A stretch of DNA of 64,000 bases from Tepidimonas taiwanensis (lineage in GTDB: Bacteria > Pseudomonadota > Gammaproteobacteria > Burkholderiales > Burkholderiaceae_C). The translations under genes were made by a program, and so were the position numbers. The stretch spans positions 62,001-126,000 of the forward strand of contig NZ_CP083911.1 of assembly GCF_020162115.1 (NCBI RefSeq), read 5' to 3'. Below, piece after piece: positions 58,006 to 64,000 of the stretch. Every line of letters starts with the position of its first letter. Within the stretch, counting starts at the first letter, position 1. The notes under the pieces were generated by a model that was not told the DNA's origin, made no database searches, and was given only the letters and a program-made list of their open reading frames with translations.

Positions 58006-58683
58006 TCAGGGGCGCGCCGCCAGCGTGGCGCGCACCCGGCCCGTGACATCGGCGACCCCGCGCGCCTCGTCGTAGCGCAGGCGGTCGCCGGTCAGCACAT
58101 CGGCCCCGCGCGTGACGCGCACCGGCTGATCCGATTCCAGCAGCCGCTGGGTTTCGTGCCACGTCAGCGCTTGACCCTCGAAGGTCAGGCGCGGCGTGGT
58201 TTTCGTTTGTGGGGTGCCCGCGAGCGCTTCGCGTACCACGCGCACGTCCCCGCGCAGGTGCACGACCGTGCGCGCATCGTCGGTCTGCAGCACGCGCGCG
58301 CGTGCCCACAGGCGGTGGCCGTCGGCCCGCGCCCAGCGCTCGAGGTCGGCCTCCTGCACGAGCAGCACGGCACGGTCCGGGTAGTGCGCCAGCGCTTTGC
58401 CGCGCAGGGTGGATTCCAGTTGCCCCGCCGCGTCGTAGCGGCGCAGGACGAAGTCCTCCAGCCGATAGTCGGGGACCCCGGGGGTCACAGGGGCGTCCGG
58501 CGCGGCCGGCAGCGGCGGCAGCTGCCGCACGATGCCGTACGAGATCGCGGCCAGCGCCCCCATCAGCAGCACCGGCAGGTACAGCGACACGCGGTCCCAC
58601 AGCCCGTGCCAGCGCCGGCGCGGGGTGGTGGGGCGTGCTGCGGAGGCGGGGCCAGCCGCCGCGGGGGAGGCGCCGACCGTCAT
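58006..58683 (-). CDS. lptC: LPS export ABC transporter periplasmic protein LptC
   Basis: A 225-residue single-span inner-membrane protein: a disordered Ala/Pro/Arg-rich cytoplasmic start, one helix (about 33-52), then the periplasmic beta-jellyroll (about 70-220) with YRLEDFVLRRYDAAGQLESTLRGK and DVLTGDRLRYDEARGVADVTGRV. LptC receives LPS from LptBFG and passes it to LptA. Its ATG overlaps the kdsC stop. Unusually, lptA and lptB do not follow; the next gene is on the other strand. Confidence 0.92.
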   Translation of the reverse strand: MTVGASPAAAGPASAARPTTPRRRWHGLWDRVSLYLPVLLMGALAAISYGIVRQLPPLPAAPDAPVTPGVPDYRLEDFVLRRYDAAGQLESTLRGKALAHYPDRAVLLVQEADLERWARADGHRLWARARVLQTDDARTVVHLRGDVRVVREALAGTPQTKTTPRLTFEGQALTWHETQRLLESDQPVRVTRGADVLTGDRLRYDEARGVADVTGRVRATLAARP

Positions 58684-59228
58684 GCCAGCGCCTCCGCCAG
58701 CAGCGTCGCGTAGCGGCCCGAGGCCACGAGCAGCACGTCGCAGAACTCGCGCGCCGCGCCCGCCCCGGCGGGCGCGCGCGTCACGTGGTGCACGCGGGCC
58801 AGCACCTCGGCGTGGGCCGACGGCGGCGCGGCCGCGAACGCACAGCGCGTCAGCACCGGCAGATCGGGCCAGTCGTCGCCGATGGCCGCCGCCTGCGCCC
58901 AGGTCAGGCCCAGCGCCGCGAGGATCGCTTCGGCGGCCGGGCGTTTGTCCTCGGTGCCGTAGTGGACGTGGCGGATGCCGAGCGCCTGCAGGCGCTGGCG
59001 CAGCGCGGCCGAGTCGCGTCCGGTGACGACTGCCGGCTCGATGCCCGCGTGCCGCAGCAGCTTGAGGCCGTGGCCGTCCAGGCTGGCGAAGCGCTTGAGC
59101 ATCTCGCCCTCGGGGCCGTAGTAGAGGCCGCCGTCGGTGAGCACGCCGTCGACGTCGAAAAAGGCCACGCGCACGTCCTGCGCGCGCAGCAGCGTCTCGG
59201 GCGGAAAGGTCAGCGTGGGCGCATGCAT
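58680..59228 (-). CDS. kdsC: 3-deoxy-D-manno-octulosonate 8-phosphate phosphatase KdsC
   Basis: A 182-residue HAD phosphatase of the cap-less C0 type that releases Kdo from Kdo-8-phosphate for lipid A-core synthesis. Catalytic aspartates are in AFFDVDGVLTDG (about 22-33); the Thr/Lys motifs are VVTGRDSAAL and TEDKRPA, and the second metal site is AIGDDWPDLPVL. It shares one base with the kdsD stop (TGATG) and its own stop overlaps lptC. Confidence 0.95.
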   Translation of the reverse strand: MHAPTLTFPPETLLRAQDVRVAFFDVDGVLTDGGLYYGPEGEMLKRFASLDGHGLKLLRHAGIEPAVVTGRDSAALRQRLQALGIRHVHYGTEDKRPAAEAILAALGLTWAQAAAIGDDWPDLPVLTRCAFAAAPPSAHAEVLARVHHVTRAPAGAGAAREFCDVLLVASGRYATLLAEALA

Positions 59229-60229
59229 CAGATCACCTTGGCGCGCATCAGGTCGTGGTGGTTCAGCGCCCCGGCCAGGCGCCCGTCGTCGTCCACCACC
59301 AGCACGCTGGTGATGCGGTGCGCCTCCATCAGCTGCGCCGCCTCCACCGCCAGCATCTGCGGCCGCACCGTGCGCGGCCGCGGGTGCATGATCTCGCCGG
59401 CGGTGAGTTCGCGCAGGCCCATGCCGTCGCGCGCTTCAATCAGGCGACGCAGGTCGCCGTCGGTGAAGATGCCGATCGGGCGGCCCGCCTCGTCCACCAC
59501 CGCGGTGGCACCCAGCCCCCCGGCGCTCATCGCGCGCATGGTCTCCATCAGCGTCGCGCCGGGTGCCACGCGTGGCGTCGCCTCTAGCGGGCGCATGACG
59601 TCGCGCACCAGCGTCAGCAGCCGCCGACCCAGCGCGCCGCCCGGGTGCGAGCGGGCAAAGTCGTCCGGCTGAAAGCCCCGGGCGCTCAGCAGCGCCACCG
59701 CGAGCGCGTCGCCCATCGCCATCTGCGCCGTGGTGCTGGCGGTGGGGGCCAGGTTGTGCGGGCAGGCCTCACGCGCCACGCCCGTGTCCAGCACCACGTC
59801 CGCGTGGCGCGCCAGCGTCGAGTCCGCCCGTCCCGTCATCGCCAGCAGGGGCACGCCCATGCGCTTGATCAGGGGCAGGATGGCCGAGAGTTCGTCGCTC
59901 TCGCCCGAGTTGCTGATCGCCAGCACGACGTCGGTTGCCGTGATCATGCCGAGGTCGCCGTGGCTGGCCTCGGCCGGGTGCACGAAGAGCGCCGGCGTGC
60001 CGGTGGAGGCGAGTGTGGCGGCGATCTTGCGCCCGACGTGGCCGCTCTTGCCCATGCCCATCACGACCACGCGCCCGCGGCAGGCCAGCACCACGCGCAC
60101 CGCCTGCGCGAAGCGGCCGTCCAGGCGCTGCTGCATCGCCTGCAGGCCCTGGATTTCGGTTTGCAGCGCCTCGCGCGCGAGGGCGAGCAGACGTTCGTCG
60201 TCGGATGCCTGGGAGGGGAGGAGCGTCAT
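59228..60229 (-). CDS. kdsD: D-arabinose 5-phosphate isomerase KdsD (KpsF/GutQ family)
   Basis: A 333-residue isomerase converting ribulose-5-phosphate to arabinose-5-phosphate, the first Kdo step. The SIS domain (about 40-180) has VVVMGMGKSGHVGRKIAATLASTGT and HGDLGM and SNSGES; two CBS domains (about 210-330) follow. HPAEASHGD includes the catalytic His. The ATG at 60229 is preferred over one six codons upstream by its GGAGGGGAGG ribosome site. It heads kdsD-kdsC-lptC. Confidence 0.95.
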   Translation of the reverse strand: MTLLPSQASDDERLLALAREALQTEIQGLQAMQQRLDGRFAQAVRVVLACRGRVVVMGMGKSGHVGRKIAATLASTGTPALFVHPAEASHGDLGMITATDVVLAISNSGESDELSAILPLIKRMGVPLLAMTGRADSTLARHADVVLDTGVAREACPHNLAPTASTTAQMAMGDALAVALLSARGFQPDDFARSHPGGALGRRLLTLVRDVMRPLEATPRVAPGATLMETMRAMSAGGLGATAVVDEAGRPIGIFTDGDLRRLIEARDGMGLRELTAGEIMHPRPRTVRPQMLAVEAAQLMEAHRITSVLVVDDDGRLAGALNHHDLMRAKVI

Positions 60230-60372
60230 GGCGGGATTATCCGGCAAGCCACCGCCGCGTCACACCCGCGCGGCGCCGGTGGCCGCACCGTCGAGCGTGG
60301 CGCCCCGCTGCACATGCCGACGCGCGCGTGGTGGGGCACTGCTTCCCGTCTCTGCCCCGTATGATCGGCGGT

Positions 60373-62358
60373 ATGAACGCCCTCGACCTCGCGCTGTTGT
60401 ACCTGCTGGCGGCCGTGCTGGGGGTCGTGGTGTGCCGTTTGCTGCGGCTGCCGGCGATGATCGGTTACCTGGGCGTGGGTGTGCTCATCGGCCCGCACGC
60501 GCTGGCGCTGGCGCAAAACTCGGCGGGGCTGCGCTACCTCGCCGAGTTCGGCGTGGTGTTCCTGATGTTTGCCATTGGGCTGGAGTTCAGCCTGCCCAAG
60601 CTGCGCGCGATGAAGCGCTTCGTCTTCGGCCTGGGCACGGCGCAGGTGGTGCTGACCGTGCTGCTGACGACGGCGGCGTCGCTGGCGCTCGGGTGGCTGC
60701 TGCCGCAGTGGTGGAAGCTCGAGTGGCCGATGGCGGCGGCGATGGGCGGCGTGATGGCGATGAGCAGTACCGCGATCGTCGTCAAGCTGATGGCCGACCG
60801 GCTGGAGCTGGAGTCCGAGCACGGGCAGCGCGTCGTGGGCATCCTGCTGTTTCAGGACCTGGCCGTGGTGCCGCTGCTGGTGCTGATCCCGGCGCTGGCC
60901 GCGCCGGGCGAGGACCTGGGGCGCGCGCTGCTGCTGGCGGTGGGCAAGGCGGCGGTGCTGCTGGCGCTGCTGCTCACGGGCGGGCAGCGCGTGATGCGCT
61001 GGTGGCTGACGCTGGTGGCGCGGCGCAAGAGCCAGGAACTCTTCGTGCTCAACCTGCTGCTCGTGACGCTGGGGCTGGCGTGGCTGACCGAGCACGCGGG
61101 GCTGTCGCTGGCGCTGGGCGCGTTCGTCGCAGGGATGCTCATCGCCGAGACCGAGTACAAGCACCAGGTGGAGTCCGACATCCGGCCGTTCCACGACGTG
61201 CTGCTGGGGCTGTTTTTCATCACCATCGGCATGATGCTGGACTGGCGCATCGTGCTGGAGCGCTGGCCGCTGGTGCTGCTGCTGTTGGTGCTGTCGCTCA
61301 CGTTCAAGGTGGTCCTGATCACGGCGCTGGTGCGTGCCTTCGGCGCCAGCATGGGCACGTCGCTGCGCGTGGGGCTGTACCTGATGCAGGCGGGCGAGTT
61401 CGGGCTCGTGCTGCTGCGGCTGGCCAACCAGCACGGGCTGGTGCCGCCGGCGCTGTTCAACCCGACGCTGGCGTCGATGGTGATTTCGATGCTGCTGACC
61501 CCCTTCATCATCGAGCGCAGCAACGCCATCGTCACGCGGCTGGTCAGCAGCGACTGGCTGCAGCAGTCGGTGCAGATGACGCAGATCGCGCGCAAGTCCA
61601 TCGCCGCGGACCGGCATGTCATCATCTGCGGCTACGGCCGCTGCGGGCAAAACCTCGCGCGGCTGCTCGACGGCGAGGGCATTCCGTACATGGCGCTCGA
61701 CCTCGACCCCGACCGCGTGCGCCAGGCCGCGGCGGCGGGGCACTCGGTCGTCTTCGGCGACGCGGCGCGGCTGCCGTCGCTGATCGCAGCGGGGCTCGCG
61801 CGCGCCAGCGCGGTCGTCATCACGTATATCGACACCCCCAGTGCGCTCAAGGTGCTGCACCACGTGCGCGAACACGCGCCGGCCGTGCCGGTGGTGGTGC
61901 GCACGATCGACGACACCGACTGGGCGCGGCTGCAGGCGGCTGGTGCCACCGAGGTCGTGCCGGAGGCGCTGGAGGCGAGCCTCATGCTCGCCAGCCACGC
62001 GCTGGCGCTGGTCGGGGTGCCGCTGCGCCGGGTGGTGCGGCTGGTGCAGGAGCAGCGCGACGCGCGCTACCAGCTGTTGCGCGGCTACTTCCACGGCGCG
62101 GACGACGACGCCGACGACGAGGCCGGCCACGCGCGGCTGGCCACCGTCGTGCTGCCGCCCGGCGGGCCGACCGTGGGCCAGCGGCTCGCGGACCTCGCGC
62201 TGCACGCCGTCGGCGTGCAGGTGATGGACGTGCGCCATGCCAACGGGCGGCGCGAGGTGCCGGACGACGATCTGCGCCTGCAGGGGGGCGATGCGGTGGT
62301 GCTCTACGGCACGCCGGAAGCGCTGGCGCTGGCCGAGGCCAAGCTGCTGGCGGGATAA
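60373..62358 (+). CDS. monovalent cation:proton antiporter-2 (CPA2/KefB-YbaL type) with TrkA domains
   Basis: A 661-residue protein. About 12 membrane helices fill the first 400 residues (IGYLGVGVLIGPHALAL, LEFSLPKL, MSSTAIVVKLM, FQDLAVVPLLVLIP, GAFVAGMLIAETEYKHQVE). A TrkA-N (RCK) domain follows (about 415-530) with HVIICGYGRCGQNLARLL, then a TrkA-C domain (about 575-660). It should exchange K+ or another cation for protons under nucleotide control. ATG 60361 is four codons upstream and also possible. It is divergent from kdsD; apt follows after 9 bases. Confidence 0.92.
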   Translation: MNALDLALLYLLAAVLGVVVCRLLRLPAMIGYLGVGVLIGPHALALAQNSAGLRYLAEFGVVFLMFAIGLEFSLPKLRAMKRFVFGLGTAQVVLTVLLTTAASLALGWLLPQWWKLEWPMAAAMGGVMAMSSTAIVVKLMADRLELESEHGQRVVGILLFQDLAVVPLLVLIPALAAPGEDLGRALLLAVGKAAVLLALLLTGGQRVMRWWLTLVARRKSQELFVLNLLLVTLGLAWLTEHAGLSLALGAFVAGMLIAETEYKHQVESDIRPFHDVLLGLFFITIGMMLDWRIVLERWPLVLLLLVLSLTFKVVLITALVRAFGASMGTSLRVGLYLMQAGEFGLVLLRLANQHGLVPPALFNPTLASMVISMLLTPFIIERSNAIVTRLVSSDWLQQSVQMTQIARKSIAADRHVIICGYGRCGQNLARLLDGEGIPYMALDLDPDRVRQAAAAGHSVVFGDAARLPSLIAAGLARASAVVITYIDTPSALKVLHHVREHAPAVPVVVRTIDDTDWARLQAAGATEVVPEALEASLMLASHALALVGVPLRRVVRLVQEQRDARYQLLRGYFHGADDDADDEAGHARLATVVLPPGGPTVGQRLADLALHAVGVQVMDVRHANGRREVPDDDLRLQGGDAVVLYGTPEALALAEAKLLAG

Positions 62359-62367
62359 TCCGGCCCC

Positions 62368-62913
62368 ATGGACACCGCCGCCTACCTCCGTTCGCACATC
62401 CGCACCGTCCCCGACTGGCCCGCGCCGGGCGTGCAGTTCCGCGACATCACGCCGCTGCTGCAGGACCCGAAAGTCTTTCGCGTGCTCATCGACACCTTCG
62501 TGCACCGCTACATGGACCGCGACAAGCGGCCGGACGTGGTCGCGGGGCTGGACGCACGCGGCTTCATCATCGGCTCCGTCGTGGCGTACGAGCTGGGCGT
62601 GGGCTTCGTGCCGATCCGCAAGAAGGGCAAGCTGCCCTTCACGACGGTGGCGGAGACCTACGAGCTGGAGTACGGCAGCGCCACCGTCGAGCTGCACACC
62701 GACGCCGTCAAGCCCGGCGACCGCGTGCTGCTGATCGACGACCTGATCGCCACCGGCGGCACGATGATGGCGGGCAAAAAACTCTTGGAAAAGCTCGGCG
62801 CCACCGTGACCGAGGGCGCCGCGATCGTCGCGCTGCCGGAGCTGGGCGGCGTGCAGCGCCTGGAGGCGGCGGGGCTGCCGCTGTTCACGCTGGTGAGCTT
62901 CGAGGGGCATTGA
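62368..62913 (+). CDS. apt: adenine phosphoribosyltransferase Apt
   Basis: A 181-residue cytoplasmic salvage enzyme forming AMP from adenine and PRPP. GVQFRDITPLLQDP, GLDARGFIIG, RKKGKLPF and the PRPP loop VLLIDDLIATGGTM are all typical. It lies 9 bases after the antiporter gene and is probably co-transcribed with it. Confidence 0.97.
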   Translation: MDTAAYLRSHIRTVPDWPAPGVQFRDITPLLQDPKVFRVLIDTFVHRYMDRDKRPDVVAGLDARGFIIGSVVAYELGVGFVPIRKKGKLPFTTVAETYELEYGSATVELHTDAVKPGDRVLLIDDLIATGGTMMAGKKLLEKLGATVTEGAAIVALPELGGVQRLEAAGLPLFTLVSFEGH

Positions 62914-63076
62914 CGGGGTCGGCGGCGGTACCGACACCCGGCCGACAAAACGCGGACTAACCGCGTTGGCATAGGCTCCTTTTTGGTCGATACTCGGGGC
63001 TTCGCATCATCGTCGAGTTCCCCGCCGCCGCGGCCCCGTCGAACACTGGGTGCGCGGCCGCCATCCAGGAGTCGCC

Positions 63077-63568
63077 ATGACCGCCGTCGTCGCCCATTCC
63101 AACGAGATCGCCACCCAACGCGCCAGCGCCGAGTACCTGACGTTCCGCCTCGGGGCCGAGGAGTATGGCATCGACATCCTGCGCGTGCAGGAGATCCGCT
63201 CCTTCGAGCAGCCCACCCGCATCGCCAACGCGCCGTCGCACATCCTCGGCGTGGTCAACCTGCGCGGGGTGATCGTGCCGGTGGTCGATCTGCGCATCAA
63301 GCTCGGCTGTGAGCGCGTCGAGTACAACAACCTCACGGTCGTCATCGTGCTCAACGTCAAGGGCCGCGTCGTGGGCGTGGTCGTCGACTCGGTCTCCGAC
63401 GTGCTCGAACTCGCCCGCGACGCCATCCGCGCCGCGCCCGAGATGACGTCCGCGGCCGTCGACACCGCCTTCATCACCGGTATCGCCAGCGTCGGCGAGC
63501 GCATGCTGATCCTGATGGACATCGAGGCGCTGGTCAGCAGCCCCGACATGGGCCTGATGGACGCCTGA
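63077..63568 (+). CDS. cheW: chemotaxis coupling protein CheW
   Basis: A 163-residue adaptor linking chemoreceptors to CheA. The CheW fold shows YLTFRLGAEEYGIDILRVQEIR, ANAPSHILGVVNLRGVIVPVVDLRIKL and GVVVDSVSDVLEL. CAGGAG lies 7 bases before the ATG at 63077; a further in-frame ATG at 63050 is less likely. A chemoreceptor gene follows 40 bases downstream, forming the start of a chemotaxis cluster that continues beyond the window. Confidence 0.96.
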   Translation: MTAVVAHSNEIATQRASAEYLTFRLGAEEYGIDILRVQEIRSFEQPTRIANAPSHILGVVNLRGVIVPVVDLRIKLGCERVEYNNLTVVIVLNVKGRVVGVVVDSVSDVLELARDAIRAAPEMTSAAVDTAFITGIASVGERMLILMDIEALVSSPDMGLMDA

Positions 63569-63608
63569 GCGGCGTCGGCCGACCCACCACTGCCACGGGA
63601 GGATGCCG

Positions 63609-64000
63609 ATGATCCGATGGATGAGCGATGCGATGCGGGCCTGGTCGGTGCGCACGCGCATGTGGGGGGCGATCGGCGTCGTGCTGGCGCTGATGGTGAT
63701 GCTCGCCGGTGTCGGCGTGTGGGCCGTGCACCACATGCAGATCGCGCAGCACGAGGCGCTGACGCTCGCATGGACGGTGGCGTCGCAAAACGCCACCAGC
63801 GCCAACGAGGCGTTCGCGCAGGAGATGATCGCGCTCACCGACCATGGGGAGCAGATCCGCCAGCAGGCGTTGTGGGGGCTGGCGGCGGCCCTCGCGGTGG
63901 CGATGGCCATCGTGGCACCGACCACGCTGGCCAACCTGCGCAGCATCGTGCGACCCGTGCGCGAGGCCGAGGCGCTGGCCGTGGCGATCGCGCGCGGCGA
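63609..64000 (+). CDS. methyl-accepting chemotaxis protein, N-terminal part (runs off the window)
   Basis: The first 130 codons of a chemoreceptor, cut by the right edge. An Arg-bearing start is followed by membrane helix 1 (about residues 19-42), an unusually short periplasmic stretch of about 42 residues (WAVHHMQIAQHEALTLAWTV onward), membrane helix 2 (about 85-106), then what looks like the start of a HAMP domain (LRSIVRPVREAEALAVAIARG). No Cache or four-helix-bundle sensor fits in that space. GGGAGG lies 7 bases before the ATG. The identification rests on this layout and on cheW next door; the signalling domain is outside the window. Confidence 0.72.
   Translation, partial: MIRWMSDAMRAWSVRTRMWGAIGVVLALMVMLAGVGVWAVHHMQIAQHEALTLAWTVASQNATSANEAFAQEMIALTDHGEQIRQQALWGLAAALAVAMAIVAPTTLANLRSIVRPVREAEALAVAIARG

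Noticed and set aside
60226..62937. A 903-codon minus-strand frame opposite the antiporter and apt
   Set aside because: His/Gln/Arg-rich shadow of GC-biased coding; no start context or homology.
62967..62993. Possible sigma-28 promoter before cheW (GTCGATAC)
   Set aside because: The -10-like octamer is fair but there is no TAAA-type -35 at 15-bp spacing, so I do not claim it.

Overview
The window is a dense, GC-rich chromosomal segment of a betaproteobacterium. Several things point to Burkholderiales, probably Comamonadaceae or a close relative: a PHA phasin, PilT/PilU, a kdsD-kdsC-lptC cluster, metX-metW, a cysI-DUF934-cysH-cysD-cysN assimilation operon, an AsnC-type regulator between glmU and glmS, and a fused PabB-PabC. 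I see no rRNA, tRNA, CRISPR array, transposase or prophage. Almost everything looks like core or conserved accessory metabolism, so the most informative material is in regulatory DNA, gene fusions and unusual gene neighbourhoods.

Layout. 1-11 kb: start of a 3-hydroxyacyl-CoA dehydrogenase, a phasin, an acyl-CoA-synthetase/GNAT fusion translationally overlapped by a DUF502 gene, rsmI, then yraN-diaA-dolP, a beta-hydroxyacid dehydrogenase, pilU-pilT and yggS. 11-17 kb: an ornithine to proline to glutamate block (putA, lrp, ocd, lrp). 17-24 kb: pabBC fusion, then an operon of a soluble PAS histidine kinase, an ornithine-cyclodeaminase-family reductase and a RidA protein, then glcD. 24-32 kb: heat-shock hsp20, a lysR gene bracketed by two copies of an imperfect palindromic repeat, purU, panE, glmU-lrp-glmS. 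32-38 kb: zinc homeostasis (CDF exporter, MerR, Zur, ZnuA) and selenium use (selD, selU with an overlapping DUF3429 gene). 38-45 kb: TauE exporter and the sulfate-assimilation operon. 45-53 kb: glycerol-3-phosphate uptake and oxidation (ugpBAEC-ugpQ, glpD, glpR). 53-58 kb: CbiX chelatase, an omega-aminotransferase, metX-metW and an RRM protein. 58-64 kb: kdsD-kdsC-lptC, a KefB-type antiporter, apt, cheW and the start of a chemoreceptor.

Regulatory signals read directly: a SAM-II riboswitch with its promoter ahead of metX-metW; a near-consensus Pho box upstream of ugpB and GlpR-type half-sites upstream of glpD; an intrinsic terminator between ugpB and ugpA; a sigma-32 type promoter before hsp20; a MerR-type promoter with 19-bp spacer before the CDF gene; a palindrome between zur and znuA; direct repeats between ocd and its AsnC regulator; and a palindrome upstream of the phasin promoter.

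How the genes connect: CobA and CbiX can supply siroheme for CysI, whose product sulfide feeds the MetX methionine route that the riboswitch senses. OCD makes proline that PutA oxidises. UgpQ releases the glycerol-3-phosphate that UgpBAEC imports and GlpD oxidises. SelD supplies selenophosphate to SelU.
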